This document shows, piece after piece, positions 24,520 to 35,400 of a stretch of DNA of 64,000 nt (the stretch's first letter is position 1; the number at the start of each line of letters is the position of its first letter). The notes under the pieces were generated by a model, which did no database searches, was not told where the DNA came from, and was given only the letters and a program-made list of their open reading frames with translations. This stretch comes from Nipponacmea schrenckii (lineage: Eukaryota > Mollusca > Gastropoda > Lottiidae). The translations under genes and the position numbers were made by a program. The stretch lies in NCBI GenBank assembly GCA_030562195.1, contig CM060200.1:5084001-5148000 (forward strand), read 5' to 3'.

Positions 24520-26250
24520 TTATATACACATTTGATTATATTGTTCTCTTGTTTTCCAAGCATAAAATAAATATTTTGATAGGTTTTTTATTATAGGTGG
24601 AGATTTATTACCCATAATTCTATAAAATTTAAACAAAGATGGCCAACTCCAACACGAACGGGGTAAATATTGATGTCTCAATTTCCTATATAGCGGACAA
24701 CATAAAATAAAGTTAAATTCATCTTCTATCATTTTGGAATTACAACATTTACAAATTCGGTTATCTTTTGGGATATTCAGGTATCGCCCAACTTCAATAT
24801 TTAGTTTCAGAGAACCCGATCTAAATTTACATAATATATTTCGAAACTTTTTATTTGGGATAACTTCTAAATAATTAGCTCGAGAAAACGTTTCATAATA
24901 TCTAGAATAATACTTAAGTTTACAGGAATTGTTTACCTCGGAAAACCACACTTGTATAAATTGGTCAATTACTCGATTTTTTGCAAACGCAAAGTCAGCC
25001 AGAGTAACTGTATCTTGATTACGCCACATATATGAACATCCTAGGTTATCTAAACATTCTTTGATATTGGAAGCCCAGTTCTTGATACCTGTTTCAGACT
25101 GTTTCTTTAATAAAATATATATTTCAAATTTTAGACCACTTTTGCTAATTACCAATTGTAACCAGTATTTTAATATTTTTAATATATGAACAACATGGAA
25201 TGGATAACGCCCAAGCTCACCCAGTAAAAAATTTATGGGTGTAGAGTTAGGAACGTTCAATATTCTCCTTAGAAATTTTCTGTGAACGCTTTCTATCTCT
25301 GACTGATTTAAAAAGCCCCAAACTTCACAACCATAGTTCAGAACGGGTGTTACTAAGGAATCAAATAATTTACATAACACACTAATAGATAGGTGCTTGT
25401 CAATTACTTTACTGAAGAGAGAAGCAATAGCTTTTTGACCTTGTTCCGCAACACGTTTCTGAGTTTCATGAAATTTACCATTTTTATATAAAAGAACACC
25501 GAGATATAAATATTCGTTGACAATTTCTATAGGAATGTTATTGATCCTGAACGTATAGTCGGTCTTACTACTGCCTTTTTGGAAAACTACGATTTTTGTT
25601 TTATCTGGGTTGATTTCAAGGTTCCATTTCTCACAGTAAGAATGAAATTTGTTCAAAAGTATTTGGAGCGAGTCTTTCGATTTTGCAAATAGAACAGTGT
25701 CGTCTGCAAACAATAAAATAAATAACAGGTAAGTGTTTACTTTAAAAAGATCAGTGCAGAAGCCCATGTGCATATATTTTCCGATATCATACATAAATAA
25801 TAAAAACATGAGTGGTGATAACGGTTCACCTTGTTTAACACCTAAACGACTGTCAAAAAAATCTGAGAATTTATTACCGTGCTTCACACATATTTTAACG
25901 TTAGAATATATTGATTTGATGATTTTAACAATTTTCGTATCAATACCTATTTCTTGTAATTTGCAAAAAAGTAGGAGTCGATCAATATTATCAAAACATT
26001 TCTTAAGATCAATAAATGCGCAAAATAATCGTTCATTCTGACTCAGTACCGATGATATGATACCATTTAAAACAAAAATTGCATCGGTAGTGCTCATGCC
26101 TTTTCGGAAACCAAATTGATATTCAGGAATTTTATTATTTCTCTCGGCCCAATTGTATAACCTCGAGTTAATTATGTTTGAAAATATTTTAGAAAAAACA
26201 CTACTAAGATTAATTCCTCTAAAGTTATCGGGATTATCTAGATTACCTTT
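24520..26250 (-). pseudogene. Reverse transcriptase core of the LINE
   Basis: A long frame of about 575 codons with all RT palm motifs up to FADD and a C-terminal cysteine/histidine knuckle. It lacks its own start: the frame joins the upstream 26238-27119 frame at the PKKG motif after one frameshift. It is relatively young, as no stop falls inside 1.7 kb. Confidence 0.8.
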
Positions 26251-27119
26251 TTGGGGATAGGTATAAGAATACCTTCTAGCCAAGATTTCGGATATTGATT
26301 ATTGTCTAATATATAGTTAAATAATTTGGAAATTATTGGTATCAACAATGCCCCGCAATCTAAAAAGAATTCAGGTGGAATTCCGTCGATACCCGAGCTT
26401 TTTCCCCGTTTTAATTTTAAAATCGCATTTCTAATTTCATCCTCGGTTATTTCACTATTTAATTCATTCAAATCGTTATGAGCATTATCTCCTTGATATA
26501 CTGGTTTTTCATGTGCATTATTTTTCGGGGCTTTTCCCAAAATACCCTTGAAATGATCAAATAGTTTGTCTATTGTAAGGTTAGTTCTTGTCTTTTTATT
26601 GTTTTGATTTCGGAAGAAAGACCAAAATTGTTTAGGATTACGTTTTGCTATCTTTGAAACTTTTGAACCTAGACTCTTTGAGTGTTTATATTTAGTGACT
26701 CTTTTAATCCTATTGTACTTATTCCTGGCTTTTTGATATGATCTCCTATTCTCTTCTGTTTTATTTCTATTATAGACATTCCGGAATATACTAAAAGCTT
26801 GCTTTTCTTGTTTACAGTTTTTGTCAAACCAAAAAGGTACCTCTTTTCTATCACACTTTGTGATCCTTTTACCAAATATGCGATATGACACTTTTTTGAA
26901 GTCATTCGACAAACTTTGGATAATGGAGTTAATATCAGTATGATTTACATTCAAATTATCTATATATGATTTCCAAACAGGTAAATTAGAAATAATTTCG
27001 GAAAGAAATTCTTCTTTTCGGTCCAAATCCCATTTTAGATACTCTATTGTTTTAAAATTATCAGTTTGAAAATTAATATTATTTTTATGTGTACCTTCAA
27101 AGCTTCTCATTGAATACAT
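26238..27119 (-). pseudogene. LINE N-terminal part (inter-domain and RT start)
   Basis: This frame carries the basic linker region between endonuclease and RT (EVPFWFDKNCKQEKQAF, then NPKQFWSFFRNQNNKK) and the first RT motifs (ILKLKRGKSSGIDGIPPEFF, then GILIPIPKK). It runs out of frame at the end, where the RT core continues. The endonuclease expected upstream is missing. Confidence 0.75.
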
Positions 27120-27361
27120 AAAAAGGCAAAAACAAAATAAGCATCTTTCTGAACATTATTCTAGAATGGACTTAACCATACTACTAAATTAATTGTGCCT
27201 TGATGAGTGTTTTCGAGCCTAGACAAAATCGCGTTTGAAAGACAAGGGCAATAATTTATATTATTTATGTTTCGATATTTTTGATTTTCAATAGGGTTCA
27301 TCCTTGGGTGATAAACAATTTCAGCACCTTTCAAAATCCGCAAAAAATTGTTCCCTGAAGA

Positions 27362-28532
27362 TCGTTTACGAGTCAAAAAATCGAACTCGTGGACTTTTTT
27401 TGCAGCGTTATTGATTGTTCAACAATTTTCAAATTAACGCATAGCCAAGGAAATGTCTGCCAATTAGGATTTTTACAACCCATTATGCACCTGTAATAGC
27501 TGCTTCATATTTGAGTAAGGTAATAACCCCGACACCAGATCAATGACAATATACTCAGGTGATAAGTTTAATAAGAGTGGATGATGGGTCATTAAAGGAA
27601 AAAAAAACACAACCAACATCTAGTAAATGTTTAATTTTTTTGCTATATGGCAATAAAACGGTAAAAAATACACCAAGAAAATAATACAATATCTAAAATT
27701 AGAAGAAAGAAAAAAAAATAATTTGCGTATCACAGTGTTAATATCAAGATTCAACATTTAATTTGTTTAAAAGTTTCACTAAAAGCGTTAATGATTTGTC
27801 ATTAAAGGAATAAAACACAACGAACATCTAGTAAATGTTTAATTTTTTTGGTATATAATAAAGCGGTAAAAAATACACCAAGAAAATAATACAATATCTA
27901 AAATTAAAAGAAAGAAAAAAAAATAATTTGCGTATCACAGTGTTAATATCAAGATTCAACATTTAATTTGTTTAAAAGTTTCACTAAAAGCGTTAATATT
28001 TGCATATTTATTTACATACATAAAACATACAATGAAACACCGGGTATATTTGGTAAGTAGCAATTCTTTTTGTTAGGCACGTACATAGTAGAAATTGTTT
28101 AGTTCACCGAAATTCTATCTAGAAATGTCCCATCATAGCAACAACGATTGTTAACAGAATACAACTTCTCAAAACTGGAAAGGAAAATCATTATAATTTG
28201 ATTTTGAAATTTAAAGTATGTTTAGATATATCAGATTAGATAACAAATTATGAGTCCGGACAACTGGCTTCAATAAAGTTCATATAAATAGATCTTGTTT
28301 CAAATTCTAAATCCTGATAATTGGTTCAATAATTTCATAAGATCTTTCGGATACCTTATTCTGTATCCGGATAATTGGTTCAAGAAGTTATAATATGTAC
28401 CAGATAAACTCTTAATCTGGGTAATTTGTTCAAGAAGTCTATAAGATGTATCAGTAACCTAATTTTGAATCCGGATAATGGGTTCAATAAAGATTCAATT
28501 TCGAATAGTAGGACGATTTACGTTAATTTTCC
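27362..28532. repeat. Segmental duplication copy 2 (empty site for foldback)
   Basis: Second copy of the sequence at 17496-17553 joined directly to 19622-21012, without the 2.06-kb foldback element between them. It contains two of the roughly 208-bp tandem units (near 27583 and 27791). It continues past the duplication into the last recognised SRCR exon, whereas copy 1 ends at the gap. Confidence 0.9.
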
Positions 28533-28614
28533 GTATTCTATATAGTGTGTATTAAAAATTTCAACCGATAGCCGACATTGTACCAGATCTCAATTGCAAC
28601 ACAAAAATACATAC

Positions 28615-29433
28615 CCGATATGAAAGCTGCTGATGATTTTTTACCAGCATCATTAGAATCGGACGGATTTGAAGGGTTGCTGCCAGTGTCTGTGTCTCCG
28701 CTAGTTTTTGTCGGAACAGCTGGTTTTGGCGAATTCGGGCTAGATGTTACGACAGAATGGTTTTTACTCGAGCCTTTTGGGTCTGTAACGCCACTGTCAG
28801 TATGGTTTTTATTAGTATTGGACGGAGCTGTTACGCTACTGCTAGTGTTGTTTCTAGTAGAATTGGACGGATCTGTTACGCCACTGTTAGTATTATTTCC
28901 AGTTGAAATGGATGGATCTGTTACGCCACTGTTAGTATTATTTCCAGTTGAAATGGATGGATCTGTTACGCTACTGGAATTATTGTTTCCATTAGAATAG
29001 GACGGAGCTGTTACGCCACTGTAAGTATCATTTCCATTAGAACTGGATGCATCTGTTACGCCACTGTTAGTATTATTTCCAGTTGAAATGGATGGATCTG
29101 TTACGGCACTGGTATTATTGTTTCCATTAGAAATGGACTGATCTGTGGCGGCACTGTTAGTATTATTTCCAATTGAAATGGATGGATCTGTTACGCCACT
29201 GTTAGTATTATTTCCAGTTGAAATGGATGGATCTGTTACGGCACTGGTATTATTGTTTCCATTAGAAATGGACTGATCTGTGGTGGCACTGTTAGTATTG
29301 TTTTTATCAGAACTGGATGTATCTGTTACGCCACTGTTAGTATTATTTCCAGTTGAAATGGATGGATCTGTTACGCCACTCCCTGTATTGTATCCACCAG
29401 GTGTCACAGAAATGTTCGAATGTGTGGAATTGA
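28615..29433 (-). CDS. Mucin-like N/S/T repeat exon of SRCR gene
   Basis: 273 codons in one exon, phase 1-1. Most of it is a 15-residue repeat of the type GVTDPSISTGNNTNS (45-bp period, about 13 copies, some variant), giving a dense array of N-glycosylation (NNT, NNS) and O-glycosylation sites. Then comes a P/S/T stretch (SSPNSPKPAVPTKTSGDT) and GKKSSAAFISG just before a gtatgt donor. The hydrophobic onset AAFIS suggests that a membrane segment begins in the next exon, which is not found. The repeat is prone to length polymorphism. Confidence 0.8.
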
Positions 29434-32400
29434 CTGCAGTAATAGAAATTTATACATGAACATATGACAGTTAATAATTCGAAATATATCAGAAGTTTGT
29501 GTGTTATTGCTTTAAATAATTCTGTAGCGTTGGAAACTCAAACTTGATAACATTGAGAAATAGAAACAAATTGACTTTCTTCGAAAGTTTTGCAGTATGT
29601 TTTAGATCTTTAAGGCCTACTATAACAAGTTGGTAAGAAACAATTACCATAATCTGACTAAGAATCGTTAAGATGTTTCCTCAAAGATGGTAATGTGTAA
29701 GACATCTTACTCGTGATCCACTTATTTTGAAATTTCAATAATTTATGCTAAATCTGAAACTCAGTCAAATTTAGAAGATATTATAAAAAAAAATGAAATA
29801 GATTTTAACACTAACATAAGAGTAACTCTTACCATAAGTACTATCTGTGGTTTTATCCGAGTATGAAGGAGTATATCCATTCGTGTTATTCCAGTTATTG
29901 TAAGGAGGAGTATAGTTGTAATTGTAGTTGTAATCTGGAGTAGCCACAGTATAATTACTAAAAGGAGGTAGGCCACTATCATCACATTCAAGAACCACAT
30001 AACTTCCGTTACAACCCTGATCTTCATGTGGGCAGTCCATTAAAGAATCTTCATTTCCGTTACATTGGAAATTTGAATATTTGCTTGTATAATAATTGGT
30101 GAAGATGTAAGATGGATGAATCCTTTTCACTCCAACAAATCCCATTTCTTTACACGAGACATTTGCTGATACCATATCAAACCCATCAGAACAAATTGAA
30201 TATTTTTTGTATTTGTTAGTAATCAGAAGTATTCCTGTATTATTTCTATAGGCTACATGCAGTCGAACTGGAAAAGAAAATCGGCATTGTCAGAAACCTA
30301 CATCCAACGGTAATCAATCAAGCAAGCCTGAAAAGAACACCAGATACAGATACAGTTATTATGCCACTTTCACAATTTGACAGGAGGACTCTTCTTCAAG
30401 GATAACTGGTTGGAAATCAGCACCGTCATGAAATTCTTCTTCAAAATGTTTTAAGCATCCTGAAGATATCTCACTATTCAGCACATGAATAGATAAAATA
30501 ACTTACCTCTTCCATAACAATATACACTAAAAGTGTTATGATTTCTACAGCTCCAGACATCAGTTTCATTAGTCCAGCCAGAATTCATACAAGATTCTAA
30601 GAAAGGCGAATCTGATCCACAGGAAAAATCACTCGTCCAAAACAAAGTACCTTAAATGAAATGAAATTAATGTGTTGGTAACACCTCATAATCAGAACCA
30701 CTTTTATATCCAATGAGATTTGTCTATTTAAGTATGTAAATACGTTATAAGTTTTTCAACTTGGATTCTATTTATTAAAGATTCCCTTTTTAAAAAAAAA
30801 AAAAAAGGAATTCTTACCATAGGGAAGTGGTGCAGATGGGTATGTATCGCCATTTTCATAGCCTAATGTTTTACAAGCAGTTACCAAGTCTGAGTGAGTC
30901 ACATAGTCTGGATCACAAACATAGCCTGTCTTTCCTTCTCTTGTTAATAACAGTCTACCATAGTGACCATTCTCTAGTTCATATGTACCCACTGAAAAGG
31001 TTGACAAAAGACTAATTAACACTAATATAAATGTAAAGTTTGGTAACTCGGATAGGTCACATTTCTTTATAAACCAGTAAATCTAGTCTCTGATCTATTA
31101 GGGAAACACACCAGAGGACAATCCAAGGAAATGATCCGTCGGAATCATTCTACGACTATACTAGCCGTAAACGGATAATCCAGGAGCCAACAAGTATACA
31201 TAGGATCCCCTAAAATCTTTGAAATCCAAATTGTAACATTTTGTTCCTTTCTTTATTGGGGTCACTTTTGCTTTAAATCAAGACTAAGTGGCTGCTGTCC
31301 TACCTTCCGAAGGATTATAACAATACGCTGCAGCATTCCCCGCGTACGCTTCAGTATCACTGTAGCTTCTCGTTTCATGGGAACAACTGGCTAAATTATA
31401 TTCTGTACCCGAACAATTAACATCATACATCCAACTGAAACATACGTAAAGAAATATATAGGTAACACTCACAGTTTTCACAATCAAATGTCGAGAAAGA
31501 TTTTTGTATTTATATCAAAGCCATTTCAATCTTGACGACTATTCACTTGTCGATCTCATCTGAACCCCAATTGAGCGCATATAAAATCGACTTGCCCGAA
31601 GATGAAACTACCAAATTCCATCAATCTAGAGAAGCCCATTGGATTGAGACATTAAATACAGCAAGACCCATAGGACTTAATATTCACCACAGTGTAGGCA
31701 TAGCACCCTTTGTAGTTCCCTTCAATACAACCAGTAATAAAGCAAGTAAGATAGTTCAACCCCATTATAAGAGTCTTCAAGAGAAATTACCTCATGTCTA
31801 TAAACAGAAAATGATAGTGGCATATTCAAAAAATCAGAACTTAAATGACAACCTTGTTCATATCAAACTAAAACAATCTGTACTTAACAGGTACTATACT
31901 TCTCGCCCATTGGGTGGATTATTTTTTTCTAATTTCAGATAAGAAGAGAAGAAAATCATCTAACAGATCCAGATCCCCATTTCTCAATACAATATTTGCT
32001 CCACCCTAGGCCTGGGTGATCTGGGAGATTCAATCCCTCCCTTCCCCGAAATTTAAACCACTCACCGTGGCCTTTCAGTGAAATATCGAACAAGAGCCAC
32101 ACCACTCTCAAAACCATTTTCTTTACACACAACTTTAGCATCCATATCATCCCAATTTACTGCACTGATGGTTCCCCAGACCTCATGCTTACTAACTTCT
32201 ACTGTACCATCTTCCAGTATCCGTGTCACACCATCTGCAATAGTATATAAAACTCGTAAACATCAATAACATAATTGTAGTTGGTGGTTAACTTTTGATC
32301 ATTTGGTTTTTAATAAAACTCTATTTCCTCAGAACCCAGTAGAAATTATTTTACAAACATTGTCTTTGCAGAGATATTTTATAACCTTAACGTGGTTTCT

Positions 32401-35400
32401 TTTCTATGTCAATAGAACCTACAAGTAACATTTGAAGTAATTCCCATCAAAATTATTGTTATTTGAGAGCTGGTCTCCAACTGAGGAACTATGGGTTCGT
32501 GTATACTATCCTTACAAAATCAAAATCAACTGTGAATTCACCTTAGTGTAAAGCCTTCCATGATTGGACACTAAGATTATGTTAAACCCAGATCGTGTTA
32601 GGTAAATGAAATCTAAGTGATCATAAGCAGAGCTTGGAAGTATAACTCTGGCATTGTTAAAACCAATTTGGTTACAAATTATGGAGGCAGTATTTAAATC
32701 AACATTATCAGCACAATAGCGGTATTTTCTATCACCTCTATTATGAAGAACAAGTCCACTGCTATTCAGGAACTTTGAATGTAGTCGAACTTAAATAAAC
32801 AATATAGATAAAATAAGTAAAATAGTACATGAAGTAAAATAAGTATAATAAATATAGTATTGCATTATCTTAAAATGGAAGCAGGTGTTGAAGTATTTGG
32901 TATTTTCACGTCTAAAAGCAGACTATAATAACAAATTAAGATAGAAGATTTTTGTTGAACATTTTAAATAAATAAATGGTAAATAAATAAAACAATTATT
33001 ATGGATGGATATTCTAGACGATTCTAGATGAATCAGTGACGCATTCCATGGACTTGAGGAACCCACAATACGTGTTACGACGTTACGTACCTTTATTATA
33101 GCAGAAGACAGACAGAGGGGAACGTCTACACCACTCCCTTTCATAAGAGTCGTTAGTATGTGTCAGATAAGACCACTGGTCAGTGGCACATAGATGTAAT
33201 AACGGTTCTTTATTAGGACAATAAAATGAATTTTTCCAAAAGGCGGCTGTAAATGAAAGTTCATCCATTGAATATTTGTCTCCTTCAGTATAACCAAGAC
33301 TTCTACAAACTGTATCTGCTTCATTGTTATAATATCCATCAGTTTCACAGACATAACCTTCTTCACCTCCACGAACTGTTTTTACGTATCCACTGTTAGA
33401 AGAATTACCTCCGCTGATGGAATAGGTCGGCTCTGAAACAGAATAGAAGGTTGATATATAACAAAATAAATCTTACTTTAAGCTATCCGTGACTCATCCA
33501 AACTTTATCCATGATATTTACAATTCATATTAAAAGTTGGTTAATAACATGTAATTTGTTTGTAATCCTCAATATTGATATCTCAAAGGTATCGATAGTG
33601 ACTTATTTCCTATGAGAACGACTTGATACAAATACCCTTATTACAGGTATTTCTTTAGGTAATTGAAATATATATATTACCCGTTGAAGAATTGTAACAA
33701 TAGGCGAAAGCTGAACTGGCGTAGGAACAACTCGAATTCAGTTCAGTTGTTATCTGACAGTCTTTAATAGTCTGTTCACTACCATTACAATCAACTGCAT
33801 TAACCCATAATGGTTTATCACTGCCATATATATATTTGCCATGCGCCAAGCCTGTTTCATAACCCATCTGTTTACATGCAACTTGTGCGGCCTTATTGTT
33901 CCATGTTAAACCACATATTCTACCCCAAATACCATGATATAATATGGTTACGTCGCCGTCGGAATCTATCTGTATATCACCATCAGAGCCTAGAAAATTC
34001 AATTGCTTATTGTAAATCATCATAAATTAACAAGCAGCAATACCTATAGTATTCTACAGAAGAAGTATAGTTATCATCTACATGGCTAGACAGTTACCTT
34101 TTCAAATTAAATCACAAGTGAACTGAGACGTAGTTCACTGACATATTAATAGATTTCCCCCTGTTATATTTGGGAGATGCTGCGTTTTCCAAATCTGCAA
34201 ATCTTAGCTAATAATTAATCGCGCGTTCACCTTTACTGTGAGGTTCCAACGTTGATAACATCAGTGAACATGGACAATCAATGTTGGATAGGAACTATAA
34301 CATAACGCGTATAGCAGATCTATATATTCTTTTCTAAAATTAACCTTCACCACTCACTTATCTTTGAGTTTAATGCGAACGCATATAAGGAGTACTATTA
34401 AATTGTCTCCCCTACCTTGAGATGCGCCGTCAGCACAAGACAAAACAACATGGTTGTTGTCACTGCTACAAGTATCATTACTAAAAGGACAGTCAGTTAA
34501 GTAAGATTCCGTACCACTACAGAAATATTTCATTCCTGAAATCATTCCTTGCTGCTGAAAACTTGACGGAGGTAGGATACGAACAGCAGAAGTTGAAAAT
34601 CCCAACTGTCTACACACAACTTCGGCATTTTGAATCGAGAAATCATCGGCGCATAATGAATAATAATTATCATCAATATACACTTCAACAACACCGGTTT
34701 TATTATAAAAACCAGTATGTAATTTAACTGAAATAAAAATATGCCTTGAAATAATTCATAATTCCGAAATTTTAACTTTAACAAACTCTGAGCACAATGG
34801 TAACACCATACATATGTCAACCTTCTAAAGATTTTTCTAAGAATAACATTAGGTCCCTGATTGCTTTACTTGTATATTACCATTTTAATATTCAACCAGA
34901 TTATTTGCCCAGCTGTACAAACTTTAAAATATATTACTATCTTACCATCACCATAACAGAATACAGCTGGAGGATTTGATTGACACCAACTAGTGGAGAA
35001 ATTTTCATAACTCCAGTATTGATTGTCACAGGCATCAATAAATGGTTCACTGCCTTGACAGTTAAGATAGGTTCTCCACATAAACGGATTGGTTTCATTG
35101 ACATCAATAGAATACATATCTCCAGATTTGTAACCTAACTGTTTACAAATAATCCTTGCTTTAGAGGAATAAAACCCCTCTTCACAAAACAAACCCCATT
35201 TATTTTCTCTCTTCACTTCCACTCTGCCACTGTTTGGTTTTTGTCCGCCCACAAGTCGCATTTCGGTTACTGAAAGGAAGTCAAACCATTCAAATCACCA
35301 TATTGATGGATTTAGGTAACTTGATCATGGTAATACGTGTACAAGGTATTATAGTAATAGTAATACGTGTACAAGGTATTATGGTAACGGTAATACGTGT

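Larger units (their letters stand above)
24375..27160 (-). mobile_element. 5'-truncated non-LTR retrotransposon (CR1/L2-like)
   Basis: The minus strand carries a reverse transcriptase: SSGIDGIPPEFF near 26400, then FRGINLSSVFSKI, FGFRKGMSTTDAI, CAFIDLKKCFDNI, GVKQGEPLSPLMF and LLFADDTVLFA (catalytic YADD-type motif present), with a C-terminal C..C...DEF.FILCCPLY knuckle near 24690-24760. The 3' end has aataaa and a short (tatct)n tail, typical of these LINEs. The apurinic endonuclease domain is absent, so the copy is 5'-truncated. A one-base shift near 26245 separates the N-terminal part from the RT core. It does not encode a functional element. The exact clade is uncertain. Confidence 0.85.

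Noticed and set aside
28578..29000. Plus-strand ORF opposite the mucin exon
   Set aside because: Antisense shadow of the 45-bp repeats; the minus strand has the splice sites and phase.
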